34,695 bases of DNA from an uncultured Flavonifractor sp. (GTDB taxonomy: Bacteria > Bacillota > Clostridia > Oscillospirales > Oscillospiraceae): contig CALWOL010000128.1 of NCBI GenBank assembly GCA_944383135.1, forward strand, positions 1 to 34,695, in the 5' to 3' direction. Position 1 is the stretch's first letter; every line of letters begins with the position of its first letter. The notes under the pieces were generated by a model that was not told where the DNA came from, ran no database searches, and saw nothing but the letters and a program-made list of their open reading frames with translations. Positions 22,349 to 31,564 of the stretch are shown piece after piece. The translations under genes were made by a program, and so were the position numbers.

Positions 22349-23403
22349 CTGGGGAGGAGATGCGCTATGGCGCCCTGTCCGCCAAGGTGCACGCCCTGTA
22401 CGGCAAGCGGCTGCGGACGGAGGACTTCCACCGGCTGGCCGGGCTGAAGAGCGAGGCGGAGATTCTGGACGCCCTGCGGCAGTACCCGGGCTGGAGCCAG
22501 GCCCTGTCCCAGTGCGTCCCCGGCAGCTGGAGCTACGTGGGCCGGGTGGAGGTGGAGCAGGTCCTGCGGGAGGAGCTGCGGCTGGAGTATCTCAGCCTGG
22601 TCCACTATGTGCCCCGGGAGGACCGGCCCCTGATGGGCTTCCGGATTCGTATCGCCGAGCGCACCGCCCTGCTCAACGCCCTGCGGCGGCTGAAGGTGGG
22701 GAAATACGGCATGGGCATGCCCCCCGCCTCCCGCATTGTGGTGCTGGGGAAGGTGGACTACAAGGCCCTGCGGGAGTGCGCCAGCTACGATCAGCTGCTC
22801 TCCGCCGCCCGGGGCAGCATCTACTATCCGGCCCTCCTCCATCTGCGCCCCGGCCCGGGGGAGCCCCTGCCCGACTATACCACGGCGGAGTGCCTGCTGC
22901 GCACCGCCTACTTCTCCCACATGATGGGCCTGGCCCGGCGGCAGTACGGCGGGCGTACCAGGAAGGTGCTGCTCCAGGCCATGGGAGGTCAGGCGGATTT
23001 GCTGAACCTCATCCACATTCTGCGGCTGAAAACCTACTTTCCCCAGATTCCCCAGGAGGATTACCTGACCATGCTCCTTCCCTTCCGCCACCGGCTGAAG
23101 CCGGAGGATCTGCGGAGCCTGTGCGCCGCGGCGGGACCGGAGGAGGTGTTCGCCCTGCTGAAGCAGACTCCCTACCGGGACTGCTTTGAAGGGGTGGAGG
23201 TGATGGACGCGGAGGAGTATTACCGCCGGGCCATGTACACCTTCAACCGCCGCCAGCTGCTGTGCGCGCCTCCCTCCATTTACACCGCCATGGCCTATCT
23301 GGATTTGAAGGAGCTGGAGATGATGCTGCTGGTCAACGTCATCGAATCGGTGAAATACGGCGTGCCCTATCACGCGTCCCTGGCGGAGCTGGTGGGCGCC
23401 TGA
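22345..23403 (+). CDS. ntpC: V-type ATPase subunit C (d-type, central stalk to ring)
   Basis: This 352-aa, mainly helical protein matches the V-type ATPase subunit C/d family (vATP-synt_AC39). It starts with MRYGALSAKVHALYGKRL and has typical blocks YLSLVHYVPREDRPLMGFRI and LLNLIHILRLKTYF. It caps the proteolipid ring and couples it to the central stalk. The start is GTG at 22345 overlapping the previous stop, with GGGGAG 6 nt upstream. In the E. hirae operon this gene lies further downstream; here it precedes subunit I. Confidence 0.93.
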   Translation: MTGEEMRYGALSAKVHALYGKRLRTEDFHRLAGLKSEAEILDALRQYPGWSQALSQCVPGSWSYVGRVEVEQVLREELRLEYLSLVHYVPREDRPLMGFRIRIAERTALLNALRRLKVGKYGMGMPPASRIVVLGKVDYKALRECASYDQLLSAARGSIYYPALLHLRPGPGEPLPDYTTAECLLRTAYFSHMMGLARRQYGGRTRKVLLQAMGGQADLLNLIHILRLKTYFPQIPQEDYLTMLLPFRHRLKPEDLRSLCAAAGPEEVFALLKQTPYRDCFEGVEVMDAEEYYRRAMYTFNRRQLLCAPPSIYTAMAYLDLKELEMMLLVNVIESVKYGVPYHASLAELVGA

Positions 23404-23435
23404 GGGTATGAGAACACGAAAAAGGAGATGAGGCC

Positions 23436-25385
23436 ATGTCGGTGGTTCCCATGAAGCTGCTCACTCTGGCCGGGCCGCTGGACAAGTTTGATCAGGTGGT
23501 CAGCGCCTGCGTCATCGACCAGCCCTTCCACCCGGAAAACGCCCTGCGGCTGATGGGCCAGGTGAAGGGAGTGCTGCCCATGGAGGGCGGCAATCCCTAC
23601 GCCGCCCTGCTGCGCCGGGCGGAGGAGGTGGCCCGGGAGGCGGGGGTGGCGCTGGACTACGCCCCCTTCCCGGAGAAGCTGCCCCGGAAGGAGCTGGCGG
23701 CCTATTTTGACGAGGTGGAGGGCAAGGTGACAGCGCTGCTCCGCCGGAAGGAGGAGCTGGAGCGCCAGGGGGCGGAAGCCGCCGCCGTGGTGGAGCAGCT
23801 GGAGTACCTCCGGGGCATCGGCACCGACCTGGACGAGCTGTGGGACCTGGAGTACGCCCGCTTCCGGTACGGCTACCTGCCCCGGGAGACCTATGACAGC
23901 TTCCAGGAGACCCTGAATCAGGAGGAGGATATCCTCTTTGTCCCCACCAGCGTGGGTCCCCGGCGGGTATATGGGGTGTACTTCACCACCAAGCAGGCCC
24001 GCAGCCGGGTGGATATGCTCTTTTCCTCCCTCCACTTCACCCGGGTGAATCTGGAGGTACAGCCCCACGGCACCGCGGAGCGGGCCATTGCCGACCTCAC
24101 CGCCCAGGCGGCGGAGAAGCGGGCCCAGGCCGCCCAGGCGGAGGAGGAGCTGAAACAGCTGCGGGAGCAGGAGAAGGGACGGCTGCTGTCCGACTACGCC
24201 TACCTGCGCTATCACAGCGAATGCCGCCAGCTGCGGCAGTACGCCTGCCGCAGCCGGGACAGCTTCTACCTGGTGGGCTGGGTGCCGGAGGACGCCCTGG
24301 AGGAGCTGCGGAAGAAAATGGAGGGCTTCGACCAGCTCTCCTGCGTGGTGGATGTGGCCGACGATGTGGAGCGGTTCAAGCCCCCCACCAAGCTGAAAAA
24401 TCCCTTCCTGGGCCGGGTGTTCCAGCCGTTTCTGGAGATGTACGGCCTGCCGGCCTACAACGAAACGGACCCCTCCCTGCTGATGGCCGTCACCTACTGC
24501 CTGTTCTTCGGCATTATGTTCGGGGACCTGGGCCAGGGGCTGTGCCTGGCCCTGCTGGGGCTGGTGCTGAGCAAGGTCAAGGGCATGTGGCTGGGGAGCA
24601 TCATCACCTGCTGCGGCCTGTCGGGGGCCCTGTTCGGCTGCGTCTACGGCTCGGTGTTCGGGTTTGAGGACATCCTGCCCGGCTTTAAGATTATGGAACA
24701 GACCACCCTGGACGGGCTGGGCGCGGTGAGCAACGTGCTGCTGCTGCTGGTGCTCTCCATCGCTCTGGGCATCTTCATGCTGCTGCTGGTGATGGCGGTA
24801 AACATCGTCAACGGCGTGCGGCAGCACAATTTTGAAAAGATACTCTTCGGCCCCAACGGCGCGGCAGGCATCCTGTTCTACGCCGGGGTGCTGTTTGCCG
24901 GCCTGGCGGGCACTGCCTTCGGGGTGAACCTGCTGGTGCCCGCCTATGTGCTGCCGGTGCTCCTCCTGCCCCTGGTTCTCATGCTGTTCCGGGAGCCCCT
25001 GTCCCGGCTGTTGGCGGGGGATGCGCAGTGGCGGGACTTCTCCCTGGGAGAGGTGCTGGGCACCGGGCTGTTCGAGCTGTTTGAGACCCTGCTGAGCTAC
25101 CTGACCAACACCCTGTCCTTCATGCGCATCGGGGCCTACGCCATCACCCACGTGGGCCTGATGCTGGTGGTCCACATGCTGGCCGGCCTGGCCGGCGGGG
25201 TGGGGGGCCCGGTGGGGGTGCTCATCCTGGTGCTGGGCAACGCCTTCGTCATGGGCTTTGAGGGCCTGCTGGTGGGCATCCAGGTGCTCCGTCTGGAGTT
25301 CTACGAGCTCTTCGGCCGCTTCTACGACGACGGGGGCGTCCCCTTTGTCCCCCGGAAGATCGACTATACCAGACATACCGACTGA
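23436..25385 (+). CDS. ntpI: V-type ATPase subunit I (a-type membrane stator)
   Basis: This 649-aa protein has a long cytosolic N-terminal part (about 1-330) with two coiled-coil stretches (KVTALLRRKEELERQ and AEKRAQAAQAEEELKQL), and a C-terminal membrane part of about seven to eight helices. The membrane part begins after FKPPTKLKNPFLGRVFQPFLEMYGLP and includes FGIMFGDLGQGL. It ends with the helix NTLSFMRIGAYAITHVGLML, which holds the conserved Arg facing the proteolipid ring. It provides the two ion half-channels. AAAAGGAG lies 10 nt before the ATG. Confidence 0.95.
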   Translation: MSVVPMKLLTLAGPLDKFDQVVSACVIDQPFHPENALRLMGQVKGVLPMEGGNPYAALLRRAEEVAREAGVALDYAPFPEKLPRKELAAYFDEVEGKVTALLRRKEELERQGAEAAAVVEQLEYLRGIGTDLDELWDLEYARFRYGYLPRETYDSFQETLNQEEDILFVPTSVGPRRVYGVYFTTKQARSRVDMLFSSLHFTRVNLEVQPHGTAERAIADLTAQAAEKRAQAAQAEEELKQLREQEKGRLLSDYAYLRYHSECRQLRQYACRSRDSFYLVGWVPEDALEELRKKMEGFDQLSCVVDVADDVERFKPPTKLKNPFLGRVFQPFLEMYGLPAYNETDPSLLMAVTYCLFFGIMFGDLGQGLCLALLGLVLSKVKGMWLGSIITCCGLSGALFGCVYGSVFGFEDILPGFKIMEQTTLDGLGAVSNVLLLLVLSIALGIFMLLLVMAVNIVNGVRQHNFEKILFGPNGAAGILFYAGVLFAGLAGTAFGVNLLVPAYVLPVLLLPLVLMLFREPLSRLLAGDAQWRDFSLGEVLGTGLFELFETLLSYLTNTLSFMRIGAYAITHVGLMLVVHMLAGLAGGVGGPVGVLILVLGNAFVMGFEGLLVGIQVLRLEFYELFGRFYDDGGVPFVPRKIDYTRHTD

Positions 25386-25399
25386 TTCCAAGGAGGCCA

Positions 25400-25846
25400 A
25401 TGATTATGCTGAAATTCATCGTGTTGTGTTTTGCCGCCCTGGCGGTGCTCTCCCCCCTGTTCCTCATCGGCATCCGCAGCTATACCGGCCGGAAGGCCAA
25501 GCGGGCCCTGGGGGTCAACGTGCTGGCCTTCTTCGGCTGCCTGATTCTCTCCGCCGTGGTGGGCATCGGCGGCAGCGCCTCCGCCGCCGGCACCGCGGAA
25601 ACCGCCGCCGCGGCCGCCGCTGCCGGCGCCGGCCTGGCGGAGGGCCTGAAGTACGTGGGCGCCGCCCTGGCCGTGGGCCTGAGCGGCATCGGCGGCGGCA
25701 TCGCCGTGGCCTCCTCCGCCTCCGCGGCCCTGGGCGCCATTTCGGAGAATGAAAAGGCCTTCGGCAAGGCCCTCATCTTCGTGGGCCTGGCGGAGGGCGT
25801 GGCCCTGTACGGCCTCATCGTGGCCCTGCTGCTGCTGTTTGTGTAA
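25400..25846 (+). CDS. ntpK: V-type ATPase subunit K (proteolipid ring)
   Basis: This protein of about 146-148 aa has four hydrophobic segments. The second pair (about 78-148) is a typical proteolipid hairpin: VGLSGIGGGIAVASSASAALGAI, a polar loop SENEKAFGK, and FVGLAEGVALYGLIVALLLLF with the ion-binding Glu. The first pair is divergent, with no carboxylate, and ends in an Ala-rich loop. This layout fits clostridial K subunits with one binding site per four helices. AAGGAGG spacing favours the second ATG (25406) over the first (25400). It is followed by a 183-nt gap full of hairpins. Confidence 0.94.
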   Translation: MIMLKFIVLCFAALAVLSPLFLIGIRSYTGRKAKRALGVNVLAFFGCLILSAVVGIGGSASAAGTAETAAAAAAAGAGLAEGLKYVGAALAVGLSGIGGGIAVASSASAALGAISENEKAFGKALIFVGLAEGVALYGLIVALLLLFV

Positions 25847-25848
25847 TT

Positions 25849-25982
25849 CCAGGGGGTATCCCATACCCCCTGGATACAAAAGCGCCGCGCCGCTCTGGCG
25901 GCACAACGCTTTTGATACCCCCGGCTTCGCGCCCGGGGCGCGGGTCGGGGTGTTTTCCGGAGAAATGAATTCCCCGGAAAAC
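25849..25982 (+). other. Series of hairpins between subunits K and F
   Basis: Three stems follow the K stop. Stem 1: 25849-25859 with 25863-25873 (11 bp, loop CCC). Stem 2: 25877-25884 with 25907-25914 (CAAAAGCG / CGCTTTTG), enclosing GCCGC/GCGGC. Stem 3: 25952-25960 with 25974-25982 (GTTTTCCGG / CCGGAAAAC). GGGGGTATC at 25852-25860 can also pair with GATACCCCC at 25914-25922, giving a competing fold. No U-tract is seen, so these are more likely RNA-stability elements than terminators. Confidence 0.7.
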
Positions 25983-26029
25983 GGATTTGAATTCAGATTC
26001 CGTCGATGGGGGAAAGAGGCGAGGCAGCT

Positions 26030-26338
26030 ATGAAATACTTTGTGATTACCGACTCCACCGACACCCAGGTGGGCCTGCGGCTGGCCGGGGTGGAGGGGGT
26101 GGTGGTGCGGGAGCCCGCCCAGGTGCGCCAGGCCATTGAGACCGCCGCCGCCGACCGGGAGATTGGGGTGCTCCTCATTACCGAGAAGCTGGCCGCCCTG
26201 TGCCAGGATTTGATTGCCCCCATGAAGCTCACCGCCCAGCGGCCCCTGGTGGTGGAGATTCCCGACCGCCACAGCGCCGGTCGGGCCCCCGACTCCATCA
26301 CCCGCTACATTCGGGAGGCCATTGGGGTCAAGCTGTAA
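26030..26338 (+). CDS. V-type ATPase subunit F (central stalk; NtpG in E. hirae)
   Basis: This 102-aa protein has the subunit F pattern: an N-terminal strand MKYFVITDSTDTQVGLRLAGVE, a middle block IGVLLITEKLA and PLVVEIPDRHSAGRAPDSITRYIREAIGVKL at the C-terminus. It is a Rossmann-like small protein that binds subunit D in the rotor. ATG at 26030 follows GAGGCGAGG; a start at 26006 would add residues absent from the family. A 24-nt gap precedes subunit E. Confidence 0.93.
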   Translation: MKYFVITDSTDTQVGLRLAGVEGVVVREPAQVRQAIETAAADREIGVLLITEKLAALCQDLIAPMKLTAQRPLVVEIPDRHSAGRAPDSITRYIREAIGVKL

Positions 26339-26362
26339 CAAGAAGAAGGGAGGGGCCTTTCC

Positions 26363-26968
26363 ATGCCCGATATGACAGACAAACTGGACCGCTTTACCGC
26401 CAAAATCCTGGCGGAGGCCTCGGACGAGCGCAGGCGGGCCATGGACGAGGCGGAGCAGCAGCGGCAGGCCGCCCTGCGCAGGGCGGAGGACCAGGTGGTC
26501 CGGGAGGCCTACGCCTACATCCACGGCGAGGTGGCACGCATCAAGGCCGAGGCGGGGCGGAGCGTGTCCCGCCGGATGCTGGAGCACCGGCGGGCCCTCT
26601 CCCTCCGGCGGGAGGAGATGGCCCGGGAGACCTTTGCTCTGGTGCGGGCCCGCATCGCCGCCTTCACCCGCACGCCGGAATACGGAAAGCGGCTGGAGGC
26701 GCTGCTGGCCGCCGCCCTGGAGAAGCTGCCCGGGACGGAGGAGGTCCAGGTGTGCCTGCGGGAGGAGGACAGGGAATGGACGGACGCCCTCACCCGCGCC
26801 GCCCCGGGCCGGAAGCTGAGCTTCCAGCCGGGGGATTTCCGCATGGGGGGGCTGGTGGCCCTGGCCCCCGGCCTGGGCCTGCGGGTGGATGCCACCTTTG
26901 ACACCGCCGCCCAGGAGCGCTCCGGCCACTTTGCCGAGCTCTTCGGCCTGTCCCTGTCCGACGAATGA
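26363..26968 (+). CDS. ntpE: V-type ATPase subunit E (peripheral stalk)
   Basis: This 201-aa protein has a long N-terminal helix rich in Ala, Arg, Glu and Gln (about 8-110), forming the stalk with the G/H subunit. A smaller C-terminal alpha/beta domain follows (about 115-201, with FRMGGLVALAPGLGLRVDATFD typical of subunit E). GGGAGGGG lies upstream of the ATG. It ends in EMSDE-like ELFGLSLSDE just before the Shine-Dalgarno of subunit A. Confidence 0.92.
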   Translation: MPDMTDKLDRFTAKILAEASDERRRAMDEAEQQRQAALRRAEDQVVREAYAYIHGEVARIKAEAGRSVSRRMLEHRRALSLRREEMARETFALVRARIAAFTRTPEYGKRLEALLAAALEKLPGTEEVQVCLREEDREWTDALTRAAPGRKLSFQPGDFRMGGLVALAPGLGLRVDATFDTAAQERSGHFAELFGLSLSDE

Positions 26969-26985
26969 GAAAGGAGGGCGACTCC

Positions 26986-28755
26986 ATGACGCAAGACAGC
27001 TATACCATTCACGGGGTCAACGGCCCCGTGGTCACCGTCACCGGCGGCCGGGGCCTGGCCATGATGGATATGGTCCATGTGGGGGCGGAGGGGCTGATTG
27101 GCGAGGTGGTCCGGGTGGAGGACGGCCTCACCACCGTCCAGGTGTATGAGGACACCGCCGGCCTGATGCCCGGCCAGCCGGTGGTACCCCTGGGCGCCCC
27201 CATGTCCATTGAGTTGGGGCCCGGCTTGCTCCACAATATTTTTGACGGCATTGCCCGGCCCCTGGAGGTCATTCAGGCCCGGAGCGGCCCCTTTATCGGC
27301 CGGGGGCTGAACCTCCCCTCCCTGGACAGGGCGCGGAAGTGGCAGGTGACCCTCTCCGTCCGGCCGGGGGACGAGGTGGGGCCCGGCACGGAATATGCCA
27401 GCTGCCCGGAGACCGCCGTCATCACCCACCGCTGCCGCGTCCCCGCCGGGCTCGCCGGCCAGGTGACCTGGACGGCCCAGCCGGGGGAGTACACCGTGGA
27501 GGAGCCCCTGGTGGAGGTCACCGACCGCCGGGGTACCGTCCACCGGCTGACCCTGAGCCAGCGCTGGCCCATCCGCACCCCCCGGCCGGCGGCGGAGCGG
27601 CTGCCCATTTCCCGGCCCCTCCTCACCGGCCAGCGCATCATTGACACCCTCTTCCCCGTGGGCAAGGGGGGCGCCGCCGCCATCCCCGGCCCCTTCGGGG
27701 CGGGCAAGACCATGACCCAGCACCAGCTGGCCAAGTGGTCCGACGCCGACATCATCGTCTACCTGGGCTGCGGGGAGCGTGGCAACGAGATGACCCAGGC
27801 CCTGGAGGAGTTCTCCCAGCTGCTGGACCCCAGGAACCAGCGCCCCCTGATGGAGCGCACCATCCTCATCGCCAACACCTCCAACATGCCGGTGGCCGCC
27901 CGGGAGGCGTCGGTGTACACCGGCATGACCATGGCGGAGTACTACCGGGACATGGGCTATCACGTGGCCCTCATGGCCGACTCTACCTCCCGGTGGGCGG
28001 AGGCCCTGCGGGAGATTTCCGGCCGGCTGGAGGAGATGCCCGCCGAGGAGGGATTTCCCGCCTATCTGGCCTCCCGCCTGGCGGAGTTCTACGAGCGGGC
28101 GGGCTGCGTCAGGACGCTGGGCGGGGAGGAGGGCAGCGTCACCGTCATCGGCGCCGTCTCCCCCCAGGGAGGCGACTTCTCCGAGCCGGTGACCCAGAAC
28201 ACCAAGCGGTACGTCCGCACCTTCTGGGGCCTGGACCGCTCCCTGGCCTACGCCCGCCACTTCCCCTCCATCAACTGGCTCACCTCCTACTCCGAGTACA
28301 CCAACGACTTGAAGGGCTGGTATGACGCGAACGTGGGCGCCGATTTCGTGCCCTGCCGCCAGCGGATTTCCAACCTGCTCCAGGAGGAGGCCAAGCTGAT
28401 GGAGATTGTCAAGCTCATCGGCGCGGACATCCTGCCCGAGGAGCAGAAGCTGATTATGGAGACCGCCCGCCTCATCCGGGTGGGCTTCCTCCAGCAGAAC
28501 GCCTATCACGCCATTGACACCTACGTGCCCCTGAGCAAGCAGCTGCGGATGATGGAGCTCATCCTGCGGCTGTACGACGGGGCCCGCGCCCTCACCGCCC
28601 GGGCCATCCCCCTGTCCCAGCTGAAGGCCACCGGCATTTTTGACCAGCTGGCCAAGATGAAGTACCAGGTGCCCAACGAGGACCAGAGCGGCTTTGACGA
28701 CTACCAGCGGCAGATTGACCAGGCCCTGGAGCAGGTGAGCCGGGCCAACAGCTGA
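26986..28755 (+). CDS. ntpA: V-type ATPase catalytic subunit A
   Basis: This 589-aa catalytic subunit has an N-terminal beta barrel (YTIHGVNGPVVTVTGGRGLAM) and the V-type insertion domain (about 115-190). The P-loop is PGPFGAGKTMTQH (about 229-241), followed by the catalytic-site block YLGCGERGNEM, the Walker B region HVALMADSTSRWAEALREIS and the C-terminal helical domain. It hydrolyses or makes ATP at the interface with subunit B. ATG at 26986 has AAAGGAGGG 8 nt upstream; an in-frame ATG at 26965 lies in the subunit E stop region (ATGA) without a site. Confidence 0.97.
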   Translation: MTQDSYTIHGVNGPVVTVTGGRGLAMMDMVHVGAEGLIGEVVRVEDGLTTVQVYEDTAGLMPGQPVVPLGAPMSIELGPGLLHNIFDGIARPLEVIQARSGPFIGRGLNLPSLDRARKWQVTLSVRPGDEVGPGTEYASCPETAVITHRCRVPAGLAGQVTWTAQPGEYTVEEPLVEVTDRRGTVHRLTLSQRWPIRTPRPAAERLPISRPLLTGQRIIDTLFPVGKGGAAAIPGPFGAGKTMTQHQLAKWSDADIIVYLGCGERGNEMTQALEEFSQLLDPRNQRPLMERTILIANTSNMPVAAREASVYTGMTMAEYYRDMGYHVALMADSTSRWAEALREISGRLEEMPAEEGFPAYLASRLAEFYERAGCVRTLGGEEGSVTVIGAVSPQGGDFSEPVTQNTKRYVRTFWGLDRSLAYARHFPSINWLTSYSEYTNDLKGWYDANVGADFVPCRQRISNLLQEEAKLMEIVKLIGADILPEEQKLIMETARLIRVGFLQQNAYHAIDTYVPLSKQLRMMELILRLYDGARALTARAIPLSQLKATGIFDQLAKMKYQVPNEDQSGFDDYQRQIDQALEQVSRANS

Positions 28756-28777
28756 CACCCCATAAGGAGCTGATACC

Positions 28778-30193
28778 ATGAGACTGGAATACATTGGCCT
28801 TTCGGAGCTGTCCGGCTCCCTCATCGCCCTGGAGGGGGTGGAGGGGGTGGCCTACGACGAGATGGCGGAGGCCACCCTGGACAAGGGGGAGCGGCGCTGG
28901 GGCCGGGTCATCCTGCTGGACGGGGACCGGGCGGTGCTCCAGGTCTTTGAGGGCACCCGGGGCATTTCCCTGGAAAACGCCCGCACCCACTTTACCGGCA
29001 AGAGCATGGACATGGCCCTGTCCCGGGAGATGCTGGGCCGGGTCTTTGACGGGGCGGGGCGGCCCATCGACGGGCTGGGAGAGCTTTTTCCCGAGACGCG
29101 CCGGAACATCAACGGCGCCGCCATCAACCCGGTGTCCCGGCAGTATCCCCGCAGCTGCATCTACACCGGCATCTCCGCCATTGACGGCTGCGCCACCCTG
29201 ATTCGGGGGCAGAAGCTGCCCATCTTTTCCGGCTCGGGCATGTGCCACAACGAGCTGGCCGCCCAGATTGTCCGCCAGGCCCGGGTGGCGGAGCAGGAGG
29301 AGGACTTTGCCATCGTCTTTGCCGCCATGGGGGTCAAAAACGACACGGCGGAGTTTTTCCGCCGGAACTTTGAGGAGGCGGGGGCCCTCCAGCGGGTGGT
29401 CATGTTCCTCAACCTGGCCTCCGACCCCATCATCGAGCGCATCCTCACCCCCCGCTGCGCCCTCACCGCGGCGGAGTATCTGGCCTTTGACTACGGCTAC
29501 CACGTGCTGGTCATCCTCACCGACATGACCTCCTACTGCGAGGCGGTGCGGGAGTTCTCCTCCTCCAAGGGGGAGATCCCCTCCCGGAAGGGCTTCCCCG
29601 CCTACCTGTACTCCGACCTGGCCTCCCTCTACGAGCGGGCGGGGATGATTCAGGGCCGGAAGGGCTCGGTGACCCAGGTGCCGGTGCTCACCATGCCCAA
29701 CGACGACATCACCCACCCCATCCCCGACCTGACGGGGTATATCACCGAGGGACAGATTGTGCTGGACCGGTCCATGGAGCAGAAGGGCATCTATCCCCCG
29801 GTGGCCATTCTCCCCTCCCTGTCCCGGCTGATGAAGGACGGCATCGGCGAGGGCTTCACCCGCGCGGACCATCCGGACCTGTCCAACCAGCTGTTTGCCT
29901 CCTACTCCAAGGTGCAGGAGGCCCGCAGCCTGGCCAGCGTCATCGGGGAGGATGAGCTCAGCGACACCGACAAGCGCTACCTCCAGTTCGGCGAGGCCTT
30001 TGAGCGGCACTTCATCCGCCAGGACGCCGGGGAGGAGCGCACCATGGAGCAGACCCTGGACCTGGGGTGGAAGCTGCTCACCATCCTGCCCAGAAGCGAG
30101 CTGGACCGGGTGGACGCCAAGACCCTGGACGCCCACTATGCGGAGGGGGCCTGGGAGGACCTGGGGACCGGGGAAAGCCCCCGGACGGCATAA
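28778..30193 (+). CDS. ntpB: V-type ATPase regulatory subunit B
   Basis: This 471-aa non-catalytic subunit begins [20 protein letters not shown]. It keeps the nucleotide-binding fold, but the P-loop is replaced by [15 protein letters not shown], as normal for B subunits. Other blocks are [37 protein letters not shown] and [18 protein letters not shown]. It alternates with subunit A in the A3B3 head. AAGGAG lies 8 nt before the ATG, and 22 nt separate it from subunit A. Confidence 0.97.
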   Translation: MRLEYIGLSELSGSLIALEGVEGVAYDEMAEATLDKGERRWGRVILLDGDRAVLQVFEGTRGISLENARTHFTGKSMDMALSREMLGRVFDGAGRPIDGLGELFPETRRNINGAAINPVSRQYPRSCIYTGISAIDGCATLIRGQKLPIFSGSGMCHNELAAQIVRQARVAEQEEDFAIVFAAMGVKNDTAEFFRRNFEEAGALQRVVMFLNLASDPIIERILTPRCALTAAEYLAFDYGYHVLVILTDMTSYCEAVREFSSSKGEIPSRKGFPAYLYSDLASLYERAGMIQGRKGSVTQVPVLTMPNDDITHPIPDLTGYITEGQIVLDRSMEQKGIYPPVAILPSLSRLMKDGIGEGFTRADHPDLSNQLFASYSKVQEARSLASVIGEDELSDTDKRYLQFGEAFERHFIRQDAGEERTMEQTLDLGWKLLTILPRSELDRVDAKTLDAHYAEGAWEDLGTGESPRTA

Positions 30194-30205
30194 GGGGGGC
30201 GCGCC

Positions 30206-30820
30206 ATGGCCAACCTGCTGCCCACCAAGGGAAACCTGATGGCCGCCAAGCGCTCCCGCAGCCTGGCCCAGACGGGCTATGAGCTGATGGACCGCAAGCG
30301 GAATATCCTCATCCGGGAGCTGATGGCCCTGATGGATACCGCCCGGGACCTCCAGAGCCAGATTGACACCGTGTTTACCCAGGCCTACGCCGCCCTCCAG
30401 GCGGCCAACATCCGCCTGGGCATCTGCGACCGCATTGCCGAGGCGGTGGACGTGGACAACTCCCTGGAAATCCGCTACCGCTCGGTGATGGGGGTGGAGC
30501 TGCCCCACATCCCCGGCCAGTCCCCCGCCCCCCGGCCGGAGTATGGCTTCGCGGGCACCTCGTCCCTGCTGGACGACTGCTATCTGAAATTCCACAAGGT
30601 AAAGGAGCTCACCCGCCGCCTGGCGGAGGTGGAGACCTCCATCTACCGCCTGGCCCAGGCCATCAAAAAGGCCCAGAAGCGGGCCAACGCCTTGCAGAAC
30701 ATTGTGCTGCCCGACCTGGACGACACCATCCGCTTCATCACCGACGCCCTGGAGGAGAAGGAGCGGGAGGAGTTCGTCCGCATGAAGGTCATCAAGCGGA
30801 CCAGCGGGAAGGGCGGATAA
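30206..30820 (+). CDS. ntpD: V-type ATPase subunit D (central rotor shaft)
   Basis: This 204-aa protein has N- and C-terminal helices that form the antiparallel coiled-coil rotor. The family block is LLPTKGNLMAAKRSRSLAQTGYELMDRKRNIL at the start (about 4-35), and the C-terminal helix has AIKKAQKRANALQNIVLPDLDDTIRFI. The ATG follows AAGGGGGGCGC. It is the last gene of the operon, followed by a hairpin shared with the converging uracil-DNA glycosylase gene. Confidence 0.96.
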   Translation: MANLLPTKGNLMAAKRSRSLAQTGYELMDRKRNILIRELMALMDTARDLQSQIDTVFTQAYAALQAANIRLGICDRIAEAVDVDNSLEIRYRSVMGVELPHIPGQSPAPRPEYGFAGTSSLLDDCYLKFHKVKELTRRLAEVETSIYRLAQAIKKAQKRANALQNIVLPDLDDTIRFITDALEEKEREEFVRMKVIKRTSGKGG

Positions 30821-30825
30821 CAAAA

Positions 30826-30863
30826 GGGCCCGCCGCAGAATGAAAAAATTCTGCGGCGGGCCC
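30826..30863. terminator. Hairpin between the converging V-ATPase and uracil-DNA glycosylase genes
   Basis: A perfect 16-bp stem (30826-30841 with 30848-30863, loop GAAAAA) lies between the two stop codons. On the minus strand it is followed by TTTTGTT, a fair U-tract; on the plus strand by CTGTTCC, a poor one. It should end the glycosylase transcript, and may end the V-ATPase transcript less well. Confidence 0.75.
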
Positions 30864-30872
30864 CTGTTCCGT

Positions 30873-31445
30873 TCAGATGGGATAGGTGCGGGAGCAGATT
30901 TCCCGGACCTTGCGCTGGAGTGCTTTCAAATCCACAAAGGCCTCCGGCCGCTTGGCCGGGTCCCGCAGCAGGGCGGAGGGGTGGTACATGGCCATCATCC
31001 ACACCCCCGCCTTTTCCATCCATTGGCCGTGCTCCCGGGTGATTTTGAAATCCTCCCGCATCAGCTTCATGGCGGCAATCCGCCCCAGGCAGACGATGAT
31101 TTTGGGGCGGATGAGGGCCACCTGGTTGCGCAGGTAGCCGATGCAGGCCTCCTGCTCAATGTTCAGCGGGTCCCGGTTGCCCGGCGGCCGGCATTTGACC
31201 ATGTTGCCGATGAACACCTGCTCCCGCTTTATGTCAATCATGGTGAGCATGTCGTCCAGCAGCTGTCCCGCCCGGCCCACGAAGGGGCGGCCGGTCAGAT
31301 CCTCCTGCTCCCCCGGGCCCTCCCCGATGAACATGACCTCCGCGTCCCGGGCGCCCTCCCCAAAGACCACGTTGTGCCGGGTGTCCGCCAGGGCGCAGTT
31401 TCTGCAGGTCATGCAGGCGGCGTAGAGCTCATCCCAGTTCTTCAC
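30873..31445 (-). CDS. Uracil-DNA glycosylase, family 4 (iron-sulfur)
   Basis: This 190-aa repair enzyme should excise uracil from DNA. Four cysteines suit a 4Fe-4S cluster: MTCRNC near the N-terminus, and [10 protein letters not shown] plus EACIGYL in the middle. The family 4 active-site motif is [20 protein letters not shown], and the second motif [13 protein letters not shown] supplies the catalytic histidine. A GTG start at 31443-31445 ([12 protein letters not shown]) is preferred, with GAGAGGGG 8 nt upstream; an open frame to 31520 would run into poorly conserved sequence. Confidence 0.93.
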   Translation of the reverse strand: MKNWDELYAACMTCRNCALADTRHNVVFGEGARDAEVMFIGEGPGEQEDLTGRPFVGRAGQLLDDMLTMIDIKREQVFIGNMVKCRPPGNRDPLNIEQEACIGYLRNQVALIRPKIIVCLGRIAAMKLMREDFKITREHGQWMEKAGVWMMAMYHPSALLRDPAKRPEAFVDLKALQRKVREICSRTYPI

Positions 31446-31529
31446 GCTGATGCCCCTCTCTCCGGTGTTTTTTTCATTGTAACACAGGGCGGGACCTTTG
31501 CCTAGGCGGGATTTTGTCAAATTTTACAG

Positions 31530-31558
31530 TTGCTTTTCCCTGGTAAAGCGTTTATACT
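31530..31558 (+). promoter_or_regulatory. Promoter of the aspS-gatCA operon
   Basis: TTGCTT (31530-31535), a 17-nt spacer and TATACT (31553-31558) form a good sigma-A promoter. Transcription would begin near 31565, just before the T-box leader. Confidence 0.82.
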
Positions 31559-31564
31559 ACCCCC

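Noticed and set aside
23370-25400. A 676-codon open frame antisense to V-ATPase subunit I
   Set aside because: It is His/Gln/Gly/Val-rich without domains, and the plus strand carries a clear subunit I.
28592-30823. A 743-codon open frame antisense to V-ATPase subunits B and D
   Set aside because: It covers three real genes with intact motifs and good ribosome sites on the plus strand; it is an effect of GC-biased codons.
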